Below are positions 9,002-17,458 of a stretch of 63,996 nt of DNA, in pieces; the first letter of the stretch is position 1; every line of letters starts with the position of its first letter. The notes beneath the pieces were generated by a model. It made no database searches, was not told the origin of the DNA, and worked only from the letters and a program-made list of their open reading frames with translations. The DNA is from Balneolales bacterium (GTDB lineage Bacteria > Bacteroidota > Rhodothermia > Balneolales > Cyclonatronaceae). Made by a program: the position numbers and the translations under genes. Where the stretch lies: positions 1 through 63,996 of the forward strand of contig JAFIET010000012.1 of the NCBI GenBank assembly GCA_020832405.1, written 5' to 3'.

Positions 9002-10078
9002 TTAAGCCCTGCAGGCCGATTCGGTGATGCGGCAGCAGGCGTCATGATTCTTCGCCATGGCCTCCATCAGCTGGAATTGTGCCCGGCAACGCATGAGGTT
9101 TTGCTCGGGGTAATGCGTTGCGTAGTACAGGTCGCCGTTCAGGTAATCGGCAAGGAAACGTATGCCCATTATGTAGGCCATGTAGCGCGGGGCGAGGGGC
9201 ATCAGGTTTTTTTCTTCCGGGCTCAAAATAGTGGCCGTTTCCTTCAGGTATCCGCGGGTTATGGCCTCAAAGCAGGAAAGGCTGAACCCTGTTTCTGCAC
9301 TGTCTTCATTGTTGGTGGCAGCAGCGGTACGCACCAAATCCCCAAAATCATAAAGGGATAAACCGGGCATCACGGTATCAAGGTCAACAACGGCTCTGGC
9401 CTGCATCTGCGTATCAAAAAGCACATTGTTGAGTTTTGTGTCGTTGTGGGTTACCCGAAGGGGAAGCCTGCCGGCCTGCTGCTGCCGCGGAATGACGCTC
9501 ATTTCCGCAATGTGCTTTTTTGCGAATCTCAATTCCTGTGCTGCATGCACGAAGCGGCGAATAGGTTCAGGTTTTGCTGCGTCCAGGAGTTGCCTGTATC
9601 TGAGCGACACGCTGTGAAAACCGGGGATCACCTCATGGAGCTTGTCCGCCCGGAGTTCCTGCAGGGCTGCCAGAAACAGACCGTAAATTTTGCCGGCTTC
9701 AAAGGCGGCTGCCTCATCCGGTACCAAATCGTAGCTCAGGCCCGGGGCTATCCGCTGAAACAGGCGCCAGGCAGATCCGTCTTGTTGCCTTACCGCGTAG
9801 CCGCCGGCACTGCTGCTCAAAGGTGCGGCAATGCTGTATCTTTTCGAGTACTCCGGGTGCCGGTTCAGTAGCCCGGTAACAAGCAGCAGGTTTTCCGTCA
9901 CTTTGTCAAAATCAGGAAAAACGTGCGCGTTAAACTTTTGCATGATGAAGCCCGGCTCGTTTGGGTTTTCCGTGTGTATCAGCCAGGTTTTGTGGATGTG
10001 GCCCGAGCCGATTGGCACCGCGTATGCCATTCGGCTACCCGTGCTGAACGCACTGAAAATGTCGGAAAGAGCATCCAT
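9002..10078 (-). CDS. NahK-like N-acetylhexosamine 1-kinase (APH fold)
   Basis: This 358-residue protein is a phosphotransferase of the aminoglycoside-kinase fold. The catalytic loop THNDTKLNN lies at 210-218 and the metal motif VDLDTVMPG at 231-239, followed by YDFGD. This combination matches NahK, the kinase that makes GalNAc 1-phosphate or GlcNAc 1-phosphate in the bifidobacterial LNB/GNB pathway, better than antibiotic kinases. It is the last gene of a four-gene minus-strand set and starts 19 bp after the stop codon of a sugar-phosphate nucleotidyltransferase, which would use its product. I chose ATG 10078 over the TTG one codon earlier. Exact sugar specificity is inferred. Confidence 0.75.
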   Translation of the reverse strand: MDALSDIFSAFSTGSRMAYAVPIGSGHIHKTWLIHTENPNEPGFIMQKFNAHVFPDFDKVTENLLLVTGLLNRHPEYSKRYSIAAPLSSSAGGYAVRQQDGSAWRLFQRIAPGLSYDLVPDEAAAFEAGKIYGLFLAALQELRADKLHEVIPGFHSVSLRYRQLLDAAKPEPIRRFVHAAQELRFAKKHIAEMSVIPRQQQAGRLPLRVTHNDTKLNNVLFDTQMQARAVVDLDTVMPGLSLYDFGDLVRTAAATNNEDSAETGFSLSCFEAITRGYLKETATILSPEEKNLMPLAPRYMAYIMGIRFLADYLNGDLYYATHYPEQNLMRCRAQFQLMEAMAKNHDACCRITESACRA

Positions 10079-10097
10079 CAAAATAAAATCAGGAGGT

Positions 10098-11012
10098 TTA
10101 GTGTGTTTTGCGGGGCCAGAGGTTTTTGGGGTATTTCCCCGATTCGGTCATTTGCCGGATCCGGCTTCGGATGTGCTCCAAATCCGGCGGATAGGTGATG
10201 CCGAACCAATCAGAACCGGAATCCAGAACGGATACCTTCGCGCGCTGCTGCCGGATCATGCGGTCGATTACCGCAGGAAGATGAAACTCAGCTTCAGGCT
10301 GATTGATGCGCGTATCCAGAAAACGCACAAATCCGGACAGCAAATGGGTGAATACCGAAGGCGCAAATCCCCAGCAGTTCATCGAAACCAGCGTTTGGGG
10401 CGAAAGCGGGATTCCATCCGGAGCTTCACCCGATAAAATCAGCTCCGCTTTACGACTGATGTTTTTGTGTTCCTGCACTGACTTTAAAAATCCGTTTTCA
10501 TCGGTTTCACAAACACCCCTCGAAACACTCCCAAATGCTGACAAAGTTTTTTCCAGCCGGTAGGCCGCCATGGCATAATGGTTTGAGGTTGCATGCTGCC
10601 TGAGAAATTCGGCCATTTGCCGAAATGCGGCTTCTCCATAGAAATCATCGGCATTGATTACGCAAAAGGGCGTATGCACGGCTTTTTCGGCTGCAAGGAG
10701 AGCATGCCCTGTGCCCCATGGTTTCAGCCGCCCGGGCGGGGCTGTGAATCCGGCCGGTAACTCATCCGGCTCCTGAAAAACGAGTTCGGTTTCAAAGCGG
10801 TCTTCAAAAGGTTTCAGTACCTCATCACGGAAGATTACTTCGGTCTGTTTCCGGATCACAAAAACAATTTTTCCAAACCCGGCGCGCCGGGCATCATAAA
10901 CAGAATAATCTATAATACGCTGATTAAGGGGGCCTGCCGCTGCAAGCTGTTTGAGTCCGCCGAAACGGGAGCCTGTTCCGGCTGCCATAATTACGAGGGC
11001 AGGTTTGCTCAT
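10098..11012 (-). CDS. Sugar-1-phosphate nucleotidyltransferase
   Basis: The product (304 aa) has the nucleotidyltransferase fold that joins a sugar 1-phosphate to an NTP. The signature AAGTGSRFGGLKQ at residues 10-22 binds the nucleotide. TGHALLAA follows at 101-108 and the metal-binding NADDFYG at 120-126. No C-terminal acyltransferase hexapeptide repeat is present, so it is not a GlmU. It sits between a sodium:solute symporter and an NahK-like kinase. In that context it most likely makes UDP-GalNAc or UDP-GlcNAc from imported sugar, but the nucleotide and the sugar are not proven by sequence. Confidence 0.8.
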   Translation of the reverse strand: MSKPALVIMAAGTGSRFGGLKQLAAAGPLNQRIIDYSVYDARRAGFGKIVFVIRKQTEVIFRDEVLKPFEDRFETELVFQEPDELPAGFTAPPGRLKPWGTGHALLAAEKAVHTPFCVINADDFYGEAAFRQMAEFLRQHATSNHYAMAAYRLEKTLSAFGSVSRGVCETDENGFLKSVQEHKNISRKAELILSGEAPDGIPLSPQTLVSMNCWGFAPSVFTHLLSGFVRFLDTRINQPEAEFHLPAVIDRMIRQQRAKVSVLDSGSDWFGITYPPDLEHIRSRIRQMTESGKYPKNLWPRKTH

Positions 11013-11127
11013 TAAATATTTGTATGAGGGTGATGTGTCCCGTGCCGGAATGCTGCACCCCGGTCTCTCGGCTGCATAGTGTACCGGAAAAGCTGCGCTG
11101 TTGTGCGCTGATAAGCAGGTGGCTGCA

Positions 11128-12969
11128 TTACTCCATCCTCAGTTTGCTCCAGAATCGGGTAAGCAGGAAACCCGAGGCGGCGGCCATAGCGGCAAGTACA
11201 GCGGCGGGCATGAGGTTGCCGTACAAAATGTTGCCAATCATAAACAGCAGGCTGTAGATCATGGTAGTACCCAGAATCATGCAGAGAATTCCGGTCGGGA
11301 CATCCCACTTCAGGTTGTCTTCTTTTACGAGTGTAATCCCTTCACCCGTTGCCTCATCAACTACGGATTTCCATCCCGGTCCGCCGGGACGTATTCGGCT
11401 GTAGAAATTCCGCAGGGTTGCTTTATCAACCGGGGAGGTGAGCAGGGTTACGATGATCCAGGTGGCTGATGTGAGGAAGACCGTGCCAAGCAGCTTGATC
11501 ACATTCCAGTAGCTCATGCTTGTCTGAAACCCGAACACATCAACCATGCCGGTTTCGGGACGCTGCATCACGAAATTCTCAATCAGAATGAAAATCATCG
11601 AAAAAGTACCGGCGGCAATCATGGCGGAAATTTCGGACCAGGCGTTGATCCGCCACCAAAACCACCGCAGAATATAAATCAGGCCGGTGCCGGCTCCGAT
11701 CATGAGGATGTACTGAAACGCCTGAAGCGCATTTTGAAGCACGAGGGCCAGTAAAACGGAGGAGCCCATCAGGGCTGCGGTTGAGATTCGGCCGAAACGG
11801 ACGCGCTGCTTTTCAGTAGCGTCGGGTTTGTAGAAACGGCCGTAAAAGTCGTTCACCAGATAGGAGGAGCCCCAGTTGAGCTGTGAGGCCGTAGTTGACA
11901 TATAGGCCGCGATAAGGGAAGCAACCACCAAACCCAGCAGGCCGGCGGGAAGAAACTCACGCAGCATGGCAGGGTAGGCGAAGTCGTTCTGAATGTACTG
12001 AACGGGCACGTCGGGATATCTTTCCACCATGCTTGCGATATCAGGGAATACCACCAGCGAGGCAAGGCCCACGAGAATCCACGGCCAGGGGCGCAGGGCA
12101 TAGTGGAAGAAGTTGAAGAGCAGGGTTGCACCTACGGCATGCGATTCATTTTTGGCTGCCAGCATCCGCTGCGCCACATAACCGCCACCGCCCGGCTCAG
12201 CACCAGGGTACCACACAGCCCACCACTGTACGGCAATGGGAATCAGGAAGATGCTCACAAAAAGCTCGGGCTGTGAAACGGACGGCACAAGGCTGAGCTT
12301 ATCTGACACGTTCGGGTGTGACAGTAAATTCGACATCCCGCCGACTTCAGGCGAACCAATAATGTACACCGCTGCAATTACTGCGCCGAACATGGCAAAT
12401 GAAAACTGAAACAGATCGGTCCACAAGATGGATTTAAGCCCGCCCAGGCTGCTGTAAAACACCACAATTACCGAAGCAATGATGAGGGCAACCCCCGGTT
12501 GAAGCCCCAGCATAACGGCAGCAATTTTGATAAAGGCCAGGGAGACGGTCGCAATCACCATCACATTAAAGAAAAAGCCGAGGTACACGGCCCGGAATCC
12601 GCGCAGAAATGCAGCCATTTTGCCGGAGTAACGTAGCTCATAAAATTCCAGATCGGTTAAAACCTGCGAGCGGTTCCAGAGTTTGGCATAAACAAACACG
12701 GTGAGCATACCTGTAAGCAGAAACGCCCACCATAGCCAGTTGCTTGCCACGCCGCCGGTGCGCACCATATCCGTTACCAGGTTGGGCGTATCAGCCGAAA
12801 AGGTGGTCGCAACCATGGATACGCCCAGCAGCCACCAGGGCATGTTGCGGCCGGAAAGGAAAAAACTGGTCGTGTCGTTGCCCGCACGGTAGGAGGCCGC
12901 GTAGCCAATGGATAGCAGCACAAAGAAAAATGCGCCGATGATTACCCAGTCAAGTGGTGACAGAATCAA
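11128..12969 (-). CDS. Sodium:solute symporter (SSS family), 613 aa
   Basis: This inner-membrane protein has about fourteen hydrophobic segments and belongs to the SSS family, which imports sugars, amino acids and other solutes with sodium. The N-terminal part contains SFFLSGRNMPWWLLG and FSADTPNL, typical of the family. The start is a TTG at 12969; no in-frame ATG lies close by. It lies 138 bp downstream of the GH109-like gene and 115 bp upstream of the nucleotidyltransferase, all on the minus strand. The neighbours suggest it imports N-acetylgalactosamine or a related sugar. A G10 tract and a hairpin lie in the gap upstream. Confidence 0.85.
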   Translation of the reverse strand: MILSPLDWVIIGAFFFVLLSIGYAASYRAGNDTTSFFLSGRNMPWWLLGVSMVATTFSADTPNLVTDMVRTGGVASNWLWWAFLLTGMLTVFVYAKLWNRSQVLTDLEFYELRYSGKMAAFLRGFRAVYLGFFFNVMVIATVSLAFIKIAAVMLGLQPGVALIIASVIVVFYSSLGGLKSILWTDLFQFSFAMFGAVIAAVYIIGSPEVGGMSNLLSHPNVSDKLSLVPSVSQPELFVSIFLIPIAVQWWAVWYPGAEPGGGGYVAQRMLAAKNESHAVGATLLFNFFHYALRPWPWILVGLASLVVFPDIASMVERYPDVPVQYIQNDFAYPAMLREFLPAGLLGLVVASLIAAYMSTTASQLNWGSSYLVNDFYGRFYKPDATEKQRVRFGRISTAALMGSSVLLALVLQNALQAFQYILMIGAGTGLIYILRWFWWRINAWSEISAMIAAGTFSMIFILIENFVMQRPETGMVDVFGFQTSMSYWNVIKLLGTVFLTSATWIIVTLLTSPVDKATLRNFYSRIRPGGPGWKSVVDEATGEGITLVKEDNLKWDVPTGILCMILGTTMIYSLLFMIGNILYGNLMPAAVLAAMAAASGFLLTRFWSKLRME

Positions 12970-13017
12970 GTGAGGATACCGGTTTTGTAAAAAGGGTGGT
13001 CGATTTTCTTACTTTTT

Positions 13018-13049
13018 GGGGGGGGGGCGGCCGCACAAGCAGGTGCGGC
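13018..13049. repeat. G10 homopolymer and adjoining hairpin upstream of the symporter
   Basis: Ten consecutive G residues occupy 13018-13027. An inverted repeat follows, GCCGCAC at 13030-13036 with GTGCGGC at 13043-13049 (7 bp, 6-nt loop). The tract is 49 bp before the symporter start, on whose coding strand it reads as C10. Such tracts often change length by slipped-strand mispairing, but no variation can be seen in a single sequence. Confidence 0.7.
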
Positions 13050-13106
13050 TCCCGATTCGGCGCTGCTTAAACAAGAAAGGCGCTGCGCATTATTTCGGGG
13101 CGGAGT

Positions 13107-14513
13107 TTAAATTATTCGTGTTGTGCCTCCCTGCCTGAGTTCGATATCCATCACGGGCGTGTTGGTTTTCCAGGCGCCTCTGGTAAAATCAGGCACATCA
13201 ATTGACTGAGAGCGGTTCGCGACAGACTGCTCGCTCAGCGGGGCAATGGCGCTCCAAAGGGCAGCATCATACACGTCGATATCCATCGGAAGCCCGTTGC
13301 GCAGGCAGTCGATAAGGCGCCAGTCCATGATGGTATCCATACCCCCGTGCCCGCCCACTTCACGTGCGAGGTCGCCCACTTTCTTTGTGATTTCCGGCGT
13401 GTACAGTTCCTCCAGGGCTTTCATACTTTCCTGAGAAAGCCAGCCGGTGTGGTCTTTGGCGATGCGGGCCGGGCCCGGCCACTTTTGTGCTGTGCCGTCG
13501 GTACCGCTCACCAGGTAAATCCGGGAATAGGGTCGGGGAGAGCTTACGTCGTGCTGCACCATAATGGTGCGACCCCTGTGCGTGCGGATTGTAGTAGTAT
13601 TCATGTTACCTCTGAAATTGCGGCCGGCAAAAGGCTGCCACATCTCGTTTTCTTCCGCCAGTTCCCGGGCGCGGTCTGCCATCTGGAAATCGTTGCCGGA
13701 AACCGAAACCAGATAATCCATCTGATCCCCGCAGTTAAGGTTCATCAGTTTAGACATGGGCCCGATGGCATGCGGCGGGTAAAGCATACCGTTCCGGCTT
13801 GCGTTTTCTTCCAGCCGCCACAGATCGTGATAGTAGGTTTCGGAGAAATTCATCTCCATCAGATCGTGAATGTATGCGCCTTCGCCGTGTACGATTTCGC
13901 CGAAGTAGCCCTGCCGTGCCATATTAAGCACCATCATCTCAAAAAAATCGTAGCAGGTGTTGCTGAGCATCATACAGTGCTTTTTTGTTTTTTCGGAGAC
14001 CTCAACCAGCTGCCAGCATTCGTCAATGGTTTTGGCCGCGGGCAGTTCTACGGCAGCATGCTTGCCGTTTTCCATGGCGTACACACTTTGTGCGGCATGC
14101 TGATCCCAGGGCGTACAGATGTATATGAGGTCCACATCGTCGCTGTCGCACATGTCTTTCCAGGCGTCAGCCCGGCCGCTGTACTGTTTGGGATGCTGAT
14201 CATATCCCTCTAAAGCCGCAATGCCACGTTCTGCACGCTCAGGCTCGATGTCGCAAATACCTGTAATCTTAACCCCTTCAATTCGCTTCAGGCGGTTTAC
14301 GCCTCCGATGCCGCGGTTTCCAATGCCGATGATGCCAACCCGTACGGTTTCCAGTTTTGGGGCGCCGTATCCGCTCATATTAAACTGCTGAGGCCGCCGG
14401 GCTGCCCGCTGCTTTTCTGTGATGTCAGCATCGGAACAACCGATAAGCCCGGCACCTGCAAGGCCGAAGGCGGAAAGTTTCAGGAAGTCGCGACGGCCGA
14501 AGGAATTACTCAT
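13107..14513 (-). CDS. GH109-like Gfo/Idh/MocA lipoprotein with Tat signal
   Basis: The protein (468 aa from the chosen start) begins with a twin-arginine signal, GRRDFLKL at residues 6-13, ending in the lipobox LIGC with Cys26. It should be exported folded and lipid-anchored. An NAD-binding motif follows, GIIGIGNRG at 60-68, then the Gfo/Idh/MocA dehydrogenase fold. Segments such as RNGMLYPPHAIGP and GDQMDYLVS resemble GH109 alpha-N-acetylgalactosaminidases, which use tightly bound NAD. I moved the start from 14573 to 14513 so that the Tat motif sits at the N-terminus. It is first in a row with a symporter, nucleotidyltransferase and sugar kinase. The GH109 assignment is good, but other family members act on other sugars. 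Confidence 0.78.
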   Translation of the reverse strand: MSNSFGRRDFLKLSAFGLAGAGLIGCSDADITEKQRAARRPQQFNMSGYGAPKLETVRVGIIGIGNRGIGGVNRLKRIEGVKITGICDIEPERAERGIAALEGYDQHPKQYSGRADAWKDMCDSDDVDLIYICTPWDQHAAQSVYAMENGKHAAVELPAAKTIDECWQLVEVSEKTKKHCMMLSNTCYDFFEMMVLNMARQGYFGEIVHGEGAYIHDLMEMNFSETYYHDLWRLEENASRNGMLYPPHAIGPMSKLMNLNCGDQMDYLVSVSGNDFQMADRARELAEENEMWQPFAGRNFRGNMNTTTIRTHRGRTIMVQHDVSSPRPYSRIYLVSGTDGTAQKWPGPARIAKDHTGWLSQESMKALEELYTPEITKKVGDLAREVGGHGGMDTIMDWRLIDCLRNGLPMDIDVYDAALWSAIAPLSEQSVANRSQSIDVPDFTRGAWKTNTPVMDIELRQGGTTRII

Positions 14514-14654
14514 AAGTCTCAGTCCGGTTTTTAATTGAAAGGGGAGGGAGCCGAAAATATATTGAATCCCCAAAATTAAAATATCGGTAATTTTTTGGAT
14601 AATTTAAAAGCCCTGAACCGGGAAATAAATCAGCCATTTCGGTTGTGTTCACTG

Positions 14655-15686
14655 TTACTCCACATCACCCTCGAAATAATCCACGAATCTTTTTGGGCCG
14701 TTATTTCCGGTTTTGGTTTTCTGAGCGATGCGTGTTTTGATGCGTTCCTGAAAAGTGCGGGCAGCATCGTAGCCGTAATTATTGAGCAGATAATTCATAG
14801 CAACTACTTCAGCAATTACGGTGATGTTTTTGCCGGGTGTGATGGGCAGCTGAATTACCGGAACCTCCACATCCAGAATGGCTTCACGCTTTCTCTCCAG
14901 GCCTGTACGGTCAATTTCAGTGATTTCATCCCAAAGGTATAATTCAAGCAGCACTTCGAGCCTTTTCTGATAGCGAACAGCCCGGATGCCGAACATACTC
15001 ATGATGTCGATAATACCGAGCCCGCGCACTTCCATAAAATGCTTGTTGATGTCGGTTGCAGCAGCCATGAGTACATTGTTTTTCCTGGTGAGCGTAACTA
15101 CATCATCCGCAACAAGGCGGTGCCCGCGCTCTACGAGATCGAGGGCGACTTCGCTTTTACCGATGCCGGCCTTGCCGGTTATCAGAATGCCGATGCCGTA
15201 AACATCAACCATTGCTCCGTGTACAATGGTTTGCAGGGCAAACTGATCTTCCAGAAAATCCCGAAGTAAATACATGAATTTAATGGTTTCGGTGTGTGTC
15301 GTGAAAACCGGGATGCCGGCGGCTTCGGCCATTTCCAGCAGGTGCGGGCCGAGTTCGTTGCCATGGGTTACAAACATCACCGGAATTTCAAACTGTGTAA
15401 GGTTGCCGAAGGCTTCACGCTGCGCTACCGGAGGAAGGTTTTCCAGGTATTCGCATTCGGTGTTGCCCAGCACCTGAACGCGTTTCCAGGCGAACAGATG
15501 GGTGTAACCGGTGAGGGCCAAACCCGGCCGGTGCAGGTCGGCTTCTGTGAGGTAGCGCTGCATACAGGCCGATACAGAAGCGCAGGCCTGAACCTGCATA
15601 CGAATTTTATCGCGAAGCTGTGTAACCAAAAACTCTACCGAAATTCGTTTCGTTTTGGGTACGATGGGATTGGTTCCGAAGGGCAT
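14655..15686 (-). CDS. hprK: HPr kinase/phosphorylase
   Basis: HprK phosphorylates and dephosphorylates a serine of HPr-like proteins and in many bacteria links carbon status to gene control. The 343-residue length is normal. The N-terminal domain covers residues 1-130. His156, the Walker A loop GKAGIGKS at 171-178, VADD at 192-195 and the signature EVRGLGIIDIMS at 219-230 are all in place. The second residue of the P-loop region (KAG instead of the usual DSG) differs slightly. No ptsH or PTS permease gene is in the window, so the partner is unknown. It follows hpf on the same strand. Confidence 0.92.
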   Translation of the reverse strand: MPFGTNPIVPKTKRISVEFLVTQLRDKIRMQVQACASVSACMQRYLTEADLHRPGLALTGYTHLFAWKRVQVLGNTECEYLENLPPVAQREAFGNLTQFEIPVMFVTHGNELGPHLLEMAEAAGIPVFTTHTETIKFMYLLRDFLEDQFALQTIVHGAMVDVYGIGILITGKAGIGKSEVALDLVERGHRLVADDVVTLTRKNNVLMAAATDINKHFMEVRGLGIIDIMSMFGIRAVRYQKRLEVLLELYLWDEITEIDRTGLERKREAILDVEVPVIQLPITPGKNITVIAEVVAMNYLLNNYGYDAARTFQERIKTRIAQKTKTGNNGPKRFVDYFEGDVE

Positions 15687-15788
15687 AGGCTCAGAAATTA
15701 GGGCGGGAGGAAAGGTTTTCCGATATCAATATAAGGAAGCTTCCTAAAAGCTGTGGCGGCACCTTATTAAACAAGGCATTAAACAAGG

Positions 15789-15820
15789 CGGGCAGATGAA
15801 GCCAAAGCTGCATCTGCCCG
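15789..15820 (-). terminator. Possible terminator or processing hairpin between hpf and hprK
   Basis: A perfect 10-bp stem, CGGGCAGATG at 15789-15798 with CATCTGCCCG at 15811-15820, encloses a 12-nt loop. On the minus strand it is followed by a T-rich stretch containing a tandem duplication of the 12-mer ATTAAACAAGGC (plus-strand reading, about 15765-15788). The T-tract is weak, so this could be an attenuator or processing site rather than a full terminator. Confidence 0.5.
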
Positions 15821-15894
15821 AGAAAGATGTTCTGAAGGGGGCGCCGTGTCGGATCAGAGTTTGTGTCTGGCAGCCCGCCTGTTTAGTTAAATTC

Positions 15895-16188
15895 TTATTT
15901 CGATCGCTTGTCTTTGTATTTGCGAAGCTGACGCGTCATGTTGTCGATAGCTTTTCCCAATGCCTGCTCGTAGGTAGCAGCCTTTTCGTTGGCCTGCAGC
16001 AGGTCGCCTTTCACTTTAACCGTAAGCTCAGCCGACTGAGGTTCGTCGTGGTCCTGCGTGGGCTGCATAATAATGTCACAGTCGAGAATTCCGTCATAAA
16101 ATTTGGTCAGTTTTTGAACCGCTTCTACCGAATAATTGTGCAGCCTTTTGCTTGCTTCAAAATGTCTTGCGGTGAATGAAGTATTCAT
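15895..16188 (-). CDS. hpf: Ribosome hibernation promoting factor, short form
   Basis: This 97-residue protein belongs to the HPF/RaiA family, which binds the 30S decoding region and silences ribosomes in stationary phase. It has the family pattern: an N-terminal beta strand with FTARHFEAS, an acidic centre, and a C-terminal helix rich in lysine and arginine (RQLRKYKDKRSK). It lacks the extra C-terminal domain of the long form. AGAAGGA lies upstream of the ATG. Neighbours are xerC upstream and hprK downstream, all on the minus strand. The xerC-hpf order is common in Bacteroidota. Confidence 0.9.
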   Translation of the reverse strand: MNTSFTARHFEASKRLHNYSVEAVQKLTKFYDGILDCDIIMQPTQDHDEPQSAELTVKVKGDLLQANEKAATYEQALGKAIDNMTRQLRKYKDKRSK

Positions 16189-16312
16189 TGTAATCCTTCT
16201 GATTGGGTTTCGGTTTGGTTGAAATCAGAGCTCCGGGCCGGGTAAATTCCGGTGATTCCGGCAGCCCTCAAGGTTGAACTTTAAGTGGTTTTCTAATACT
16301 AATATAACATTT

Positions 16313-17224
16313 TTAATGGCCTCGTGGGTGTGCCTTTTCATGCACTTTTTTTAAGTGTTCCACGCTTGTTTGGGTATAAACCTGCGTGGAAGTAAGGGCT
16401 GCATGTCCCAGAAATTCCTTGATTACGCGTATATCTGCGCCCTTTGCGAGTAAATGCGTAGCAAAACTGTGGCGCAGCACGTGCGGGGATTTTTTGCTGA
16501 TTTCACTTACCCTGGAGATGTGTTTTTTCACAATGCGCTGAACGGCAACGGGATAGATACGGCGGCCCGATTTGCTCACAAAAAGGGCGCGGCGGTCAGC
16601 TTCGGGGGCCTGCGGATCGGCACAGCGCGGCCTGCGGCTCAGCCAGTCGTCGAGGGCAGCCCTTGCATGCTCTCCGTAGGGTACAATTCGCTCCTTTGAG
16701 CCCTTTCCTGTTACGCGCAGCAGCCTTGCACCGCTCTGCACATCCCGCACATCCACAGAAATCAGCTCCGCCAGCCGGATGCCCGTTGCGTATAGCAGCT
16801 CCATGATGGCCTTTTCCTGCGCATCCCAGTCAGTTTCGACCGGGAAACCGCTTAGCATTTCCAGGGCTTCGTCGGCCTGCAGGTTTACCGGCAGCTTTTT
16901 TTCTGTTTTGGGGATGGATACGAGCTCTGCCGGATTTTTGGTCGTGTAGCCCCGCGCAAGGGTGTATTTGAAAAAAGATTTGAGGCAGGATACCTTTCGC
17001 GCGATGCTGCTCCGGCTCAGGCCGTCGTCGCTAAGCTGACCCATCCATGCACGCAGATGAAACCGCGTGATGGCATCCGGGTTCTCCCGCACCTGTGCAT
17101 CGTAGCCCACCAGAAAAAGGGAAAAGCTTTCCAGATCTTTTCTGTAGGATGTGATGGTGTGAGGCGAAGCGTTTCGCTCAACCTTCAGGTAATTGATGAA
17201 GCGGGAGATGGTTGTATCGAGCAT
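16313..17224 (-). CDS. xerC: Site-specific tyrosine recombinase XerC/XerD
   Basis: The protein resolves chromosome dimers at dif, in complex with a second Xer recombinase. An N-terminal SAM-like core-binding domain (about 1-90) precedes the catalytic domain. All catalytic residues are seen: Arg in TGIRLAEL, Lys in GKGSKERIVPYG, His and Arg in HVLRHSFATHLL, His in LGHAALTSTQ, and the nucleophile Tyr in QVYTQTS. I place the start at 17224 (MLDTTISRF, about 303 aa). The longer frame from 17257 adds eleven residues encoded by what looks like a leader with GGAGG. No mobile-element context surrounds it, so it is a housekeeping recombinase. Confidence 0.9.
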   Translation of the reverse strand: MLDTTISRFINYLKVERNASPHTITSYRKDLESFSLFLVGYDAQVRENPDAITRFHLRAWMGQLSDDGLSRSSIARKVSCLKSFFKYTLARGYTTKNPAELVSIPKTEKKLPVNLQADEALEMLSGFPVETDWDAQEKAIMELLYATGIRLAELISVDVRDVQSGARLLRVTGKGSKERIVPYGEHARAALDDWLSRRPRCADPQAPEADRRALFVSKSGRRIYPVAVQRIVKKHISRVSEISKKSPHVLRHSFATHLLAKGADIRVIKEFLGHAALTSTQVYTQTSVEHLKKVHEKAHPRGH

Positions 17225-17458
17225 GGCAGGGATTTGGGTGAGATGCCTTCCTCCCAATATAATGCAAATAAACGGGGATTAAAGAGGGGAGACCGGTCCT
17301 GTTTTTCGGAAAGGGAGAGCTCTTTTCCGGCTCACCAAATTAATCAGCATCACACAATGTGGACCGGCCCTGTTTGGGCGGCTTAATTCGTGCACCGGGC
17401 CCGAACAAGCTGTGGGCACATCACCCGGAAAAATAAAAAAACTGCCCGGGCAAAAAGT

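Noticed and set aside
9831-10436. 201-codon plus-strand frame across the kinase and nucleotidyltransferase
   Set aside because: It crosses two well-supported minus-strand genes and has no plausible function.
13347-14213. 288-codon plus-strand frame opposite the GH109-like gene
   Set aside because: It has no start context or motif, and its composition reflects the opposite strand, which encodes a well-supported protein.
16313-17257. XerC as an integrase of a genomic island
   Set aside because: No attachment-site repeats, tRNA or cargo genes flank it, and xerC-hpf adjacency is a common housekeeping arrangement.
17400-17458. GCCCGGGC followed by T-runs as a terminator of the glycosyltransferase gene
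   Set aside because: The palindrome cannot form a stem of useful length with a loop, so I could not call it a terminator.
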